Shown here in pieces: positions 24,192-32,918 of a stretch of 64,000 nucleotides of DNA. How positions within the stretch are numbered: position 1 is the first letter of the stretch; each line of letters starts with the position of its first letter. A program made the position numbers and the translations under genes. The stretch is from Phytohabitans flavus (GTDB lineage: Bacteria > Actinomycetota > Actinomycetes > Mycobacteriales > Micromonosporaceae), in NCBI RefSeq assembly GCF_011764545.1, contig NZ_AP022870.1, positions 124,001-188,000 of the forward strand, in the 5' to 3' direction. Under the pieces are notes generated by a model that worked only from the letters and a program-made list of their open reading frames with translations, did no database searches and was not told the DNA's origin.

Positions 24192-27100
24192 ATGCCTCGC
24201 CGAATACTCATACTGCTGCTTTCACTGACCCTTCTCCCCGTAGCGGCGGCCACGCCAGCCCAGGCCGCGCCCGCTCCCGCCGTCACCACCGAAGAGCTGA
24301 CCACGCACGCGGGCGGCTCGACGCTGCTGCGCGCGCCGGTCGACGGCAGCCGCCGGTCGTACAACCTCGACGTCGAGGTCACCCGGCTCGGCACGGGCAA
24401 CCTGCCCCGCGCCGACGTGCGGGTCGACGTCGAGACCGCGCCCGGCTCCGCCGAGTACCAGACGGTCACCCTGGAGGACCAGCCGCGGGCCGTGCTGTCC
24501 GGGACGGTCAAGGTCGCCGCGGGCGCCGGCGGCGCCGTGGCGGTGCGGCCCACGTTCTTCACCAAGGGCGACTACGCGGTACGGGTCACCGTCCGCGAGG
24601 GCAACACGGCGATCGCCGTGCGCGCGGCCCAGGTGCTTGTTGCCTCGGCGTTCGTGCCGGTCGGCGTCATCGCGGCGGGTACCGAGATCGTGTCGGCCAC
24701 GCCGGACGGCAAGACTGTCGTCACCACGAACGGCGACGGCGTCGGCCTCGTCGACATCACCGACCCGACCAAGCCCGGCCCGCTCCGCGCGGTGCCCGTC
24801 ACCGACGGCGTGACCTCGGTGGACGTCACCCCGAATGGCCGGTGGGCGCTCGTCTCCTCCACGAGCGGCGTGCTCGGCGTCGTCGACCTCGCCTCCGCCA
24901 CCGTCGCGCGGCGGATCCCGATCCCGCAGGGCGCCGACGCGGTCAAGGTCTCGCCGGACGGGCGGTACGCCGCCGTCGCGGTCGAGGCCGAGGGCGCCGG
25001 GCAGGGTGGCGTGCTCGCGGTCGACCTGGTCGGCGAGCCGGACGCGTGGACGACCCGGGTGGTGCCGTTCGACGAGAACGACCCGGCGTTCGAGACCGGC
25101 TCCGACCTCCAGCCGGAAAACATCGACATCGACGAGCGAAACTACGCGGCGCTCTCCTTCCAGGAAAACAACGCGGTCGCCGTCGTCGACCTGGCCAGCG
25201 GCGCGACCGTGAGCCTCTTCAACCTGGGCACCTCGACCCGCCTCTACGACAGCGGCCAGGACGGCAACGTCTTCAGCGAGGACGTGCAGCGCACCGCCAG
25301 CCGCCACCCGGACGGCATCGCGTGGACCCCGGACCACCACATCCTCACGCCGAACGAAGAGGGCGGCTCCCGCTCGTGGTCGGTCTTCACCACCGATGGC
25401 GTGCTTGTCTTCGACTCCGGCGCCGAGCTGGAGCGGCAGTTCTCGTACCACGGCATGTTCCGCACCACCGACCCGGAGTTCGAGCAGGTCACCGCGGCCA
25501 CGTTCGGTACCGGCCCGGAGGCGGAGACGTTCGCGCTGGTCGCCACCGAGCGGTGGGGCGCCCTCGCCGTCAACCGGATGGAGGACGCCGAGCACCCGCG
25601 GCTGAGCCAGATCGTCGGGACCAACTTCTACAACGACGACCCGCGCCCCGAGGGCGTGTACGCGATCACCGGGCGGGACCTGGTGCTGGTCGCCAACGAA
25701 GACGAGAACACGGTCGCGATCATGCGCCGCACCCCGACCGTGCGGGAGACCGACCGGCCCATCGCGACCTCGCACATCGCCGGCTGGAAGGAGATCGTGG
25801 GCTGGGCCGCCTCCGGTCCGTCCTCGCTCGTCGGTGTCACCGCGACGGACCAGCTGCTGCGCCTGTCGATCACGCCGACCGAGGTGCTTGTCGACGAGAG
25901 CCTGCCGATCGCCGGCCGCCCCGACGCGGCCATCTCCGACGCCAGCGTCGACGCTGTCGCGGTCGACCCGGTCAAGGGCGACGTGTGGGTCGCGCTGCGC
26001 CAGGACTCGTTCAGCGGCGACCCGGTTGAGCACGTCCTGGCCCGGCTGGACCGGGGTGGCCGGGTGGTCGAGACCTTCGCGCCGCACCTCGGTGACATCG
26101 TCGCCCTGACGGCGGACCCCGCGGGTGGCCGGCTGTGGGCGGTCATCCAGCAGCAGGACGGGCGCCAGTTGCTCGTGTCGTACGACATCAAGGGCCGCAA
26201 GGTCCGCTCGTGGCCGGCGCGCGTCAGCGACGTCGTCGAGCTCATCGCGTACAGCAATGGCGACCTGGGTGTGGTCAGCCGGGCGGACGACGCCGCCACG
26301 CTTGTCGACCGCGTACGGGTGTCGAACGTGCCGGAGGGCCAGCCGGCGCTCGTGGCGCGGGCGGCCAACCTCGCCACCGAGTTCGGCTTCATGGGCACCG
26401 ACCGCGAGGTTGGCGAGGCGGCGGCCGTGCTGCCCGGCGGTGACCTGATCGTCGAGGCTCCGGTGCCCCAGGGCGGCTTCATCCCGCTCGTCCGGATCCC
26501 GCGCTTCGACCGCTCCGGCGGCAGCGCCCCGGCGGGTTCGGTCGTGCTCGGTGCCACCGTGGCGCAGGCCGGCACCACCGTGCCCCTGACGATCGGCAGC
26601 GCCCGCCCAGCCGGCTACCAGGTCCAGGCCCGGATCGCCGGCGGCGAGTTCGTGGCGCTGAGCGACGGCGGCCAGATCCCGGCCGGCGAGTCCACCGTGG
26701 ACGTACGTGTCCCGGCCGTGGACGGCAAGTACGACGTGCGCGTCGTGCTCATGTCCGGCACCGGCTCGACCGCCACGCTCAAGGCGGCCGCCAAGCTTGT
26801 CGTGGACACCCCGGCCGGTACGGCGACGGTGACCGCGCCGACCGCGACCGCCCCGGCCAAGACGTACCCCGGCGGTGCCTTCCCCGTGCGGCTCACCACC
26901 GAGCGGGCCGGCGTCGCCACCGTGCAGGCCCGTCCGTCGTCCCCCGGGGCGAAGTGGGTCACGCTGAAGGTGGCCGGCGGCGGGATCGTGCCGACGCCCG
27001 GCGGCGGCGAGCTGTCCGTCACCGCGCCGGCCGGCGACGGTACGTACGACCTGCGGGTCACCTTCCGCTCCGGCGGCGACGCGGCGTCCACTGTGGATGT

Positions 27101-28817
27101 CCCGGGTGGGCTCGTCGTGGCGACCCCGCCCGCGCCGACCATCACGGCCAGCCCGAGCGCGGCCCAGCCGTTCACCACCTGGGCGGGCGGCCTGGTACGG
27201 GTCACGGTGACCACGGACATCGAGGCGAGCGTCACCGCCACGCTGGTGCCCGCACAGGGTGAGCCGCTTCCGCTGCCCGGCCTCGCCGGCTCGACCTTCA
27301 CCGGCAGCCGTACCGTGCAGGTCGATGCCCCGCTTGTCGACGGCAAGTACGACCTCGTGGTCGAGGCCCGCAACGCGGCCGGCGCCACCACCCGCGTGGT
27401 GGAGACGGGCGCGCTTGTCGTGGCCACGCCGGCGCCCGAGGTGGCGGCGGTGACCGCGCTGCCGGTACGCAACTCGGCGCAGGGCGTGATCCGGCCGTCG
27501 TTCCGCTTCAACCAGACCGGTACGTGGGTGCTCGACACCCGGCCGGCGGGCAGCGGTGACGGGGCCTGGACGCGTCACCAGTCGTGGGCGACCCCGCGGA
27601 CCATCTCGGACAACCAGCTCGAGCAGTCCGCGTTCATGCAGGCCCCGACGGCCGACGGCACCTACGACATCCGGATCGGCTTCGTCAACGAGGTCGGCAC
27701 GGCGGTGCAGCAGGTGTTCCCCGGCGCGATCGTGGTGGAGACCCCCAACCCGGCGCTGACGGTCGTGGCGCCGACGGCGGAGCAGCCGCTGCGCACCACC
27801 GCCGGCGGCCGCCAGAGCGTCCAGGTGGAGACCGACCAGGTCGCCACCATCAAGCTGGAGATCCGTCCGGCTGGCTCGGACGCGGCGTGGACGCCGGCCG
27901 GCTCCGCGACGGTCGACGGCAGCGACGGCGGCGGCGTCCAGTTCGTCGGGCTGACCGCGCCGTTCGTGGCGAGCAGCACGTACGACCTCCAGGTGACGGT
28001 CACCAACGTGGTGGGCGGGTCGACGAGCAAGGTCGTGCCCGGCGGCCTCGTGATCGACAACCCGCAGCCGGTGGTCAGCATGGAGGAGCCCAGCAGCGTC
28101 CAGCCGCTGTACCGGCGGCCGGGCACCTCGGTGCAGACTTTCATCACGACGTCCGGCACGTACGACCTGAAGTTCGAGATGGCGCCGACCGGCACCGGGG
28201 AGTGGACGACGGTCTTCTCGGGGCAGGTCAGCGGCTCCCGGTACGCGCCGGCCACCGTCCCGCAGACCCCGGGGGCGTACGACCTGCGCGCCACGGTGAC
28301 CAACGCGGACGGCGAGACCGCCACGTCGCTTCAGCCCAAGGCGCTGTGGGTGGGCAAGGGTCCGGGCAGCCCCATCGTCATCAACGAGCTGAAGATGGGC
28401 GGCCCCGAGTACGTCGAGCTGCGCAACATCACTGACGCGCCGGTCGACGCCTCGGGCTGGTACCTGACCGCCTGCCGCCAGGAGGAGACCGCACTCGCCA
28501 CCGTCCCGGCGGGTACGATCCTCGCCCCCGGCCAGCGCTGGCTGGTCGCCACCGGCAGCTACCCGACCGCCGACCCGGCCTACCCGGCGCCCAACCAGCG
28601 GGTCGGCCGCCTCTTCGCCAACAGCGGCTCGGAGCTGTACCGCCCCGACCGCACCCGGGCCGACGCGGCGGGCGCCTCGGCGGGCCAGGGCTGCTGGGAG
28701 GGCGCACCCCTCCCGTCCGCACCCGCCGGCCAGTCGTGGAGCCGCGGCCCGGCCGGCACCGACACCGACGACAACGCCAACGATTTCACCGTGGGCTCGC
28801 CCACGCCCGGTAGCTGA
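24192..28817 (+). CDS. Giant secreted protein: beta-propeller, six Ig-like modules, lamin-tail domain
   Basis: 1,541 residues. Signal peptide MPRRILILLLSLTLLPVAAA with cleavage after PAQA. Residues about 150-790 are propeller repeats of YncE type (DGKTVVTTNGDGVGLVDITD, NGRWALVSSTSGVLGVVDLA, PENIDIDERNYAALSFQENN). About 790-1,375 are six Ig-like modules, each ending in strands such as GGLVVATPP, GALVVATPAP, GAIVVETPNP and GGLVIDNPQP. The last 140 residues form a lamin-tail domain (IVINELKMGGPEYVELRNIT, VPAGTILAPGQRWLVATG). GGAGAG before ATG 24192 supports the start. No sortase motif or C-terminal helix, so it is probably released or held non-covalently. Adhesion or matrix role is a guess. A terminator follows. 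Confidence 0.85.
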   Translation: MPRRILILLLSLTLLPVAAATPAQAAPAPAVTTEELTTHAGGSTLLRAPVDGSRRSYNLDVEVTRLGTGNLPRADVRVDVETAPGSAEYQTVTLEDQPRAVLSGTVKVAAGAGGAVAVRPTFFTKGDYAVRVTVREGNTAIAVRAAQVLVASAFVPVGVIAAGTEIVSATPDGKTVVTTNGDGVGLVDITDPTKPGPLRAVPVTDGVTSVDVTPNGRWALVSSTSGVLGVVDLASATVARRIPIPQGADAVKVSPDGRYAAVAVEAEGAGQGGVLAVDLVGEPDAWTTRVVPFDENDPAFETGSDLQPENIDIDERNYAALSFQENNAVAVVDLASGATVSLFNLGTSTRLYDSGQDGNVFSEDVQRTASRHPDGIAWTPDHHILTPNEEGGSRSWSVFTTDGVLVFDSGAELERQFSYHGMFRTTDPEFEQVTAATFGTGPEAETFALVATERWGALAVNRMEDAEHPRLSQIVGTNFYNDDPRPEGVYAITGRDLVLVANEDENTVAIMRRTPTVRETDRPIATSHIAGWKEIVGWAASGPSSLVGVTATDQLLRLSITPTEVLVDESLPIAGRPDAAISDASVDAVAVDPVKGDVWVALRQDSFSGDPVEHVLARLDRGGRVVETFAPHLGDIVALTADPAGGRLWAVIQQQDGRQLLVSYDIKGRKVRSWPARVSDVVELIAYSNGDLGVVSRADDAATLVDRVRVSNVPEGQPALVARAANLATEFGFMGTDREVGEAAAVLPGGDLIVEAPVPQGGFIPLVRIPRFDRSGGSAPAGSVVLGATVAQAGTTVPLTIGSARPAGYQVQARIAGGEFVALSDGGQIPAGESTVDVRVPAVDGKYDVRVVLMSGTGSTATLKAAAKLVVDTPAGTATVTAPTATAPAKTYPGGAFPVRLTTERAGVATVQARPSSPGAKWVTLKVAGGGIVPTPGGGELSVTAPAGDGTYDLRVTFRSGGDAASTVDVPGGLVVATPPAPTITASPSAAQPFTTWAGGLVRVTVTTDIEASVTATLVPAQGEPLPLPGLAGSTFTGSRTVQVDAPLVDGKYDLVVEARNAAGATTRVVETGALVVATPAPEVAAVTALPVRNSAQGVIRPSFRFNQTGTWVLDTRPAGSGDGAWTRHQSWATPRTISDNQLEQSAFMQAPTADGTYDIRIGFVNEVGTAVQQVFPGAIVVETPNPALTVVAPTAEQPLRTTAGGRQSVQVETDQVATIKLEIRPAGSDAAWTPAGSATVDGSDGGGVQFVGLTAPFVASSTYDLQVTVTNVVGGSTSKVVPGGLVIDNPQPVVSMEEPSSVQPLYRRPGTSVQTFITTSGTYDLKFEMAPTGTGEWTTVFSGQVSGSRYAPATVPQTPGAYDLRATVTNADGETATSLQPKALWVGKGPGSPIVINELKMGGPEYVELRNITDAPVDASGWYLTACRQEETALATVPAGTILAPGQRWLVATGSYPTADPAYPAPNQRVGRLFANSGSELYRPDRTRADAAGASAGQGCWEGAPLPSAPAGQSWSRGPAGTDTDDNANDFTVGSPTPGS

Positions 28818-28833
28818 ACCGTCCCGCTCCAAA

Positions 28834-28865
28834 GCCGGCGCCTGGCCTTCGGGTCAGGCGCCGGC
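28834..28865 (+). terminator. Terminator hairpin after the giant secreted protein
   Basis: Perfect 11-bp arms GCCGGCGCCTG (28834-28844) and CAGGCGCCGGC (28855-28865), 10-base loop, 16 bases after the stop codon. Confidence 0.85.
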
Positions 28866-29025
28866 GCCATTCAGGCCCGCCGACTGCCGGGGAGAGCCGC
28901 GCCTGCCGGTCACCGACGCGATCCTCCGCCTGCTCGCCGACGCTACGCCCGCTGAGATGTCGTGGACGGTCGCCGCCTGAGACTTTCGGAGTCTGGTCGT
29001 TGCATCTGTCCACAGTGGTCACAGA
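28866..29025. other. Gap with a possible gene remnant
   Basis: A short high-GC frame on the + strand reads LPVTDAILRLLADATPAEMS and closes with TGA at 28978-28980. It looks like the C-terminal end of a lost protein, and the remainder is missing. It lies about 45 bases from repeat copy C, parallel to the truncated gene beside copy A. Too short to identify. Confidence 0.3.
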
Positions 29026-29117
29026 TCTATTCCACAATGGAGATTTGAGCTACCGCGACGTCCGCGGTGGTCCGGACCGCTGCTCCCGCGGCCTCACCCT
29101 CCGCGTCCCACAACCCG
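29026..29117 (-). repeat. Dispersed dyad-rich repeat, copy C (inverted)
   Basis: Reverse-complement copy of the same element: on the minus strand it reads GCGGAGGGTGAGGCCGCGGG, AGCAGCGGTCCGGACCACCG, TCGCGGTAGCTCAAATCTCC and ATTGTGGAATAGATCTG. The tail matches copy A closely, which extends the family element to about 90 bases. Together with copy D it forms an inverted pair around 230 bases. Confidence 0.75.
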
Positions 29118-29254
29118 CCGCCGGCCTTGAGAAAGGCCGGCGGCGCCCGGAAGACCTTCTGGATCTAGTCGACTATTTGCCGCCTGGCAGCAGAAAGCAT
29201 GCCAGCGATCGTGGTACTCAGCTGTCGCTATGGGCACAGCGAAATACCACGATC
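29116..29254. other. Two perfect hairpins between inverted repeat copies C and D
   Basis: Hairpin 1: CGCCGCCGGCCTT (29116-29128) with AAGGCCGGCGGCG (29133-29145), 13-bp arms and a GAGA tetraloop, terminator-like. Hairpin 2: GATCGTGGTA (29207-29216) with TACCACGATC (29245-29254), 10-bp arms enclosing a possible inner CGCT/AGCG stem. No reading frame explains them. They could be a small structured RNA or the core of a non-autonomous mobile unit. Confidence 0.5.
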
Positions 29255-29348
29255 TGCCGGAAAGCCCCCGGCCGTAGCGCCGAGTTCGGGCGGTTCCGGT
29301 CAGCGTGACGCGGGCGGGCGCGGTGTCGCCACCGGCCCGGGGGTTTGG

Positions 29349-29440
29349 TTGTGAAGCGCGGAGGGTGAGGCCGCGGGAGCGACGGTCTGGACCACGGCGG
29401 GCGTCGCGGTAGCTCGAAATCTCTGTCCTGAATGGATCTG
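29349..29440 (+). repeat. Dispersed dyad-rich repeat, copy D
   Basis: GAAGCGCGGAGGGTGAGGCC, GCGGGAGCGACGGTCTGGAC, GTCGCGGTAGCTCGAAATCT and tail ATGGATCTG. Left flank GTTGTGAAGCGCGGAGGG resembles that of copies A and C, so the element probably begins near GTTGTGAAGC. Its right end meets the stop region of the proline-rich gene at 29462. Confidence 0.75.
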
Positions 29441-29461
29441 GGGCCGCCATTGGTGGGCAGA

Positions 29462-30402
29462 TCAGTCAGATGGGGGTGGGGGATCGGTGGGCGGTGCCTG
29501 CGGGGGTGGGGAATCTGTGGGTGGCGCCTGCGGGGGAGGCGGCGGGGCGGGTGCCGCGTAGGCGATCGGGACGAGGGCGTAGCCGGGTGGGACCGGGTAG
29601 GCGGATGGGTAGCCGGGCGGGGCCGGGTAGGCGTACGGGGGCCGGGCGGGACCGGGTAGGCGAAGGGGTAGCCGGGCGTCGTAAGGGGTGGCAGTGGCGG
29701 CCGGTAGTACCTGTTCGACGGTGGCACCAGCAGGAGGATCGCGACCACGATCGCCAGCACGCAGCCCAGGACGATCAGTGCGGGGACCAGGCCGCCCAGC
29801 CAGGCGGCCGAGCCGGTGGACTCGAGCTCGAAGAGCTTGTCGTAGAACGGCGTTTCCTCGAGCCAGGGCCCTTCCTCGTCCAGGTCCTCCGGTGGCGCGA
29901 AACCTATTAGCAGGACCGCCGCCAGTGTGCCGAAGCCGCCGCACGCCACGCAGCACAATGCCGGGATGCCGGCGCCGACGCAGGTCAGGATGCGGGCGAC
30001 GTTGCTGCCGGAGCGGACCGGAAAGGCGGTCGCCGCGAAGAGGGCCAGCAGGACGACCGCGGCCAGTGTGGTGAACGCGGTGATTTGCACGTTGGAGGCG
30101 CGTTCCATGCTGACCTCCTCCGGGTCGGCGTTGGTCAGCTCCGCGGCCCTGTCGATGAGGCCGTCGTAGACGACCGCCTCGACCACGGTCAGCGCGGCCA
30201 GCGCCAGCAGGATGGCGACCACGCCGAGCTGAAGGCCGAACGCCACGGTCACGGTGGCGGGGCGGCGCCGCTCGGCGGGTGGCGGGGGAGCCGCGACGGG
30301 AACGGTCACGGGCGGCACAGTACCGATTGTCGCGGTAGGTGTCGCGTCGCGATCGGCCGGACTTTCGGGCCCGGACGGTGGAGCGACCGACGATGCCAAC
30401 AT
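29462..30402 (-). CDS. Membrane protein with proline-rich tail (frameshift in the tail as sequenced)
   Basis: About 313 residues when restored; not recognised. A short proline-rich N terminus is followed by four hydrophobic helices (VTVAFGLQLGVVAILLALAA; AFTTLAAVVLLALFAATAFP; LCCVACGGFGTLAAVLLIGF; LGGLVPALIVLGCVLAIVVA). The loop after the first helix holds ELTNADPEEVSMERA. The C-terminal tail is repetitive: YPFAYPVPPG, PPYAYPAPPGYPSAYPVPPG, PPPPQAPPTDSPPPQAPPTD. The sequenced frame leaves this repeat at the G run 29637-29641; one more G keeps Tyr/Pro repeats in frame to TGA at 29462-29464. This fits a homopolymer error. Proline-rich cytoplasmic tails often mediate protein contacts; function unknown. 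Confidence 0.75.
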
Positions 30403-30466
30403 AGGGGCTTTCCCCCAGGTGCGGTCCGCGCGGGCGGCCTAGCGTCTGCGGCATGGTGCCAACCGG

Positions 30467-30499
30467 CGCCGCCGCCCCGCGGGGGGTGGGGCGGCGGCG
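30467..30499. other. Strong hairpin in the divergent region before the AAA ATPase gene
   Basis: Perfect 12-bp arms CGCCGCCGCCCC (30467-30478) and GGGGCGGCGGCG (30488-30499). It lies between the 5' ends of two divergent genes, so it cannot terminate either. It may be an attenuator in the leader of the AAA gene (start 30580) or a relic. Confidence 0.55.
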
Positions 30500-30579
30500 T
30501 CGACCCCCGTACCGTTCTTCCAGTTGTCAGACTGATCGGGACGCCGAAAATCGTCGGTGAACTTCGGTAGCTTGACCAG

Positions 30580-31746
30580 GTGATCACCACCCTGGCCGTG
30601 CAGAGCTACCGCTCGCTGCGCGACCTGGTCGTCGAGCTGGGCCAGCTCACCGTGATCACGGGGGCGAATGGCACCGGCAAGTCCAGCCTGTACCGGGCGC
30701 TCCGGCTGCTCGCCGACTCGGCGCGGAATGGCGCGGTCGCCGCGCTGGCCCGGGAGGGCGGGCTGACCTCCACACTCTGGGCCGGGCCGGCGACGATCGG
30801 CAAGGCCGTGCGGGCCGGCGAGTACCCGGTGCAGGGCACGGTGCGGCGTGGCCCGGTCAGCCTCAAGCTGGGCTTCGCCGGGGACGACCTCGGGTACGCG
30901 GTCGACTTCGGCATGCCGAACGAGTCGGAGGACTCGGCGTTCAAGCTGGACCCGCAGGTGAAGCGGGAGGCCGTCTGGGCTGGCCCGATCCTGCGGCCGG
31001 GGACGCTGCTCGTCGACCGGGGCGGCACCGCGCTGCGGATCCGCGAGGCCCGCGCGTGGTCGGCGTTCGCGGACGCGGTGGGGCCGTTCGACAGCATGCT
31101 CAGCGAGTACAGCGACCCGCAGCGCGCGCCCGAGCTGCTGACCCTTCGCGAGCGGGTGCGGTCCTGGCGCTTCTACGACCAGCTACGGACCGACGCGGCG
31201 GCGCCGGCCCGTGAGGCGCGGGTGGGTACCCGTACGCCGGTGCTCAGCCATGACGGCGGCGACCTGGCCGCCGCGCTACAGACGATCCGGGAGATCGGCG
31301 AGGCGGCCGCGCTGGGCAGCGCGGTCGACGCGGCGTTTCCGGGCAGCCGGCTGGAGATCGGCGTCGATGGCGGGCGGTTCGAGGTACGGCTGCGCCAGCC
31401 CGGTCTGCTCCGCGGGCTCGGCGCCGCCGAACTCTCCGACGGCACGCTGCGCTATCTACTGTGGACGGCCGCGCTACTGACCCCACGCCCGCCCGCGCTG
31501 CTGGTGCTCAACGAGCCGGAGACAAGCCTGCACCCCGAGCTGATCCGGCCGCTCGCCGCGCTGATCGCGGGCGCCGCGGTGCGTACCCAAGTGGTGGTCG
31601 TCAGCCACAGCGGCCCTCTGATCGATGCGCTCACCCAGGACGAGCCCGACCTGACCCGCATCGAGCTGGTCAAGGACCTCGGCGAGACGCGGGTCGCGGG
31701 GCAGGACCGCTTCGACCAGCCCGCCTGGCAGTGGCCCAAACGCTGA
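30580..31746 (+). CDS. RecF/OLD-like AAA ATPase without nuclease domain
   Basis: 388-residue cytoplasmic ATPase from GTG 30580. Walker A ITGANGTGKSSLYRALRLL near residue 30, signature-like region RGLGAAELSDGTLRYLLWTA, Walker B LLVLNEPETSLHPELIRPL and switch VVVVSHSGPLIDAL give the ABC/SMC-type AAA_21 architecture. No TOPRIM, HNH or other nuclease is attached and the next gene is an NTF2-fold protein, so it is not a recognisable OLD or Gabija system. Homologues of this stand-alone type are widespread; the role (DNA repair, defence or other) is open. Confidence 0.85.
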   Translation: MITTLAVQSYRSLRDLVVELGQLTVITGANGTGKSSLYRALRLLADSARNGAVAALAREGGLTSTLWAGPATIGKAVRAGEYPVQGTVRRGPVSLKLGFAGDDLGYAVDFGMPNESEDSAFKLDPQVKREAVWAGPILRPGTLLVDRGGTALRIREARAWSAFADAVGPFDSMLSEYSDPQRAPELLTLRERVRSWRFYDQLRTDAAAPAREARVGTRTPVLSHDGGDLAAALQTIREIGEAAALGSAVDAAFPGSRLEIGVDGGRFEVRLRQPGLLRGLGAAELSDGTLRYLLWTAALLTPRPPALLVLNEPETSLHPELIRPLAALIAGAAVRTQVVVVSHSGPLIDALTQDEPDLTRIELVKDLGETRVAGQDRFDQPAWQWPKR

Positions 31747-31830
31747 GGCTGCACATATTTGTGGCATTTGTGGGCATTCCCGTACCCCAAACGGCCACGA
31801 TCAGCCAACCGACCAGAGAGCGAGGCGGCG

Positions 31831-32247
31831 ATGACCTACCTCGGAAGTGGCGATCCGGCCCGACGGCGGACCGACTACACCCCGCCCTGGCTCGCCGATC
31901 TGGCTGACGACGTGACGATGGAGGGCGCGGTGCTCAACGGCATCGTCCGCGGCGCCGACGCCGTGCGGACGCTGCTGTCGTACGCCCGGACGCTGTACGA
32001 GTACCAGGATTTCGTCTTCGTCGGCGAGTACGGGGAAAACGGCTACGTCGAGGACTACTCGTCCCGCATCCAGGGCCAGCCCATCGGCAATATCGCCGTG
32101 ATCTACCGGAACGACAACGGCAAGGTCCAGCACCTGGTCATGAACCACCGGCCACTGTCAGCGGTACTGCTCTTCTCGCGCCTCATGGGTGAGCACTTCA
32201 AGGAAACGGCCTACGCCGACTTCTTCGCCGCTCCGACTGAGATCTAA
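31831..32247 (+). CDS. Small NTF2/SnoaL-like fold protein
   Basis: 138 residues from ATG 31831 (GCGAGGCGG upstream). WLADLADDVTMEGAVLNGIV, GADAVRTLLSYARTLYEYQD and IAVIYRNDNGKVQHLVMNHR have the helix and strand order of SnoaL/NTF2-like domains. Such folds serve as small-molecule binders or enzymes; no catalytic residues can be named. It follows the AAA gene by 84 bases, with its last 4 bases overlapping the convergent DUF305 gene. Confidence 0.65.
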   Translation: MTYLGSGDPARRRTDYTPPWLADLADDVTMEGAVLNGIVRGADAVRTLLSYARTLYEYQDFVFVGEYGENGYVEDYSSRIQGQPIGNIAVIYRNDNGKVQHLVMNHRPLSAVLLFSRLMGEHFKETAYADFFAAPTEI

Positions 32248-32852
32248 GCCGGCGGTGCCGCCAGGAGCTTGGTCATCACGTCGTTCTCGGCGCCCTGCTC
32301 GTTGACGATGTGCTTGGCGAGGTTGCGGACGTACGCGTTCTGCCCCACCTTCAGCACCGCCTTCGCCATCAGGATCGCGCCCTTGTGGTGCTCGATCATC
32401 TGCTCCAGGTAGAGCCTCGTCGCGGCCGGAGGGTCGGCGGCGGCTAGTGCGGCCAACTGTTCCTCGGTCATCATGCCGTGGCCGGCGCCGTGCCGGGCGG
32501 CGGCGGCCGGGTCGTCCGGCGAGACCTCGGGCGAGCCCCAGGCGACCCGCCAGGCGTTCATTTCCTTGATCTCGCGGCCCTGGTCGGCGCGGATGTAATC
32601 GGCGATCGCCACCACCCGCTCCGGTACGCCGGACTTGCCGAGCAGCGTCTGGCTCATCTGTACCGCCTGACCGTGGTGGGCGATCATCATGGCGGCGAAG
32701 AGCATGTCCTGCCCGTTAGGGGGCGTCGAGGAGGCGGCCGGGGCGGGGGACGTGGCGGGCGGCGGTGGTGGCAAAGAGACCACAGTGGACGGCACGCCAC
32801 CGCCGCAGCCGGCGAGCAGGAGACAGGCGGTCAGCAACAGCGTCGCGCGCAC
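32244..32852 (-). CDS. DUF305 lipoprotein
   Basis: 202-residue lipoprotein. Lipobox LLLAGC near residue 16 marks it as a membrane-anchored extracytoplasmic protein; a Pro/Ala/Ser linker follows. The ferritin-like DUF305 region has the diagnostic MMIAHHGQAVQMSQ, ADYIRADQGREIKEMNAWR, HGAGHGMMTEEQL and EQMIEHHKGAILMAKA. DUF305 genes often sit in copper-handling loci, which is suggestive beside a copper amine oxidase-like gene 66 bases upstream, but a terminator hairpin separates them. Confidence 0.9.
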   Translation of the reverse strand: MRATLLLTACLLLAGCGGGVPSTVVSLPPPPPATSPAPAASSTPPNGQDMLFAAMMIAHHGQAVQMSQTLLGKSGVPERVVAIADYIRADQGREIKEMNAWRVAWGSPEVSPDDPAAAARHGAGHGMMTEEQLAALAAADPPAATRLYLEQMIEHHKGAILMAKAVLKVGQNAYVRNLAKHIVNEQGAENDVMTKLLAAPPA

Positions 32853-32871
32853 GGCAACCTCCTAAGGGGAT

Positions 32872-32905
32872 CCGCCCCGCGCGCGTCGGCGCGCACGCGG
32901 GGCGG
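32872..32905 (-). terminator. Hairpin between amine oxidase and DUF305 genes
   Basis: Arms CCGCCCCGCG (32872-32881) and CGCGGGGCGG (32896-32905), with further GC pairing inside. It lies 14 bases past the stop of the amine oxidase catalytic gene on the minus strand. Confidence 0.65.
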
Positions 32906-32918
32906 AGTCGGGGATGGG

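Noticed and set aside
24222..28832. A 1,536-codon open frame antisense to the giant secreted protein
   Set aside because: Arg/Gly/His-rich shadow caused by high GC; the sense strand has signal peptide, domains, ribosome site and terminator.
30580..31746. AAA ATPase as part of an OLD or Gabija defence system
   Set aside because: No TOPRIM domain and no UvrD-like partner are present.
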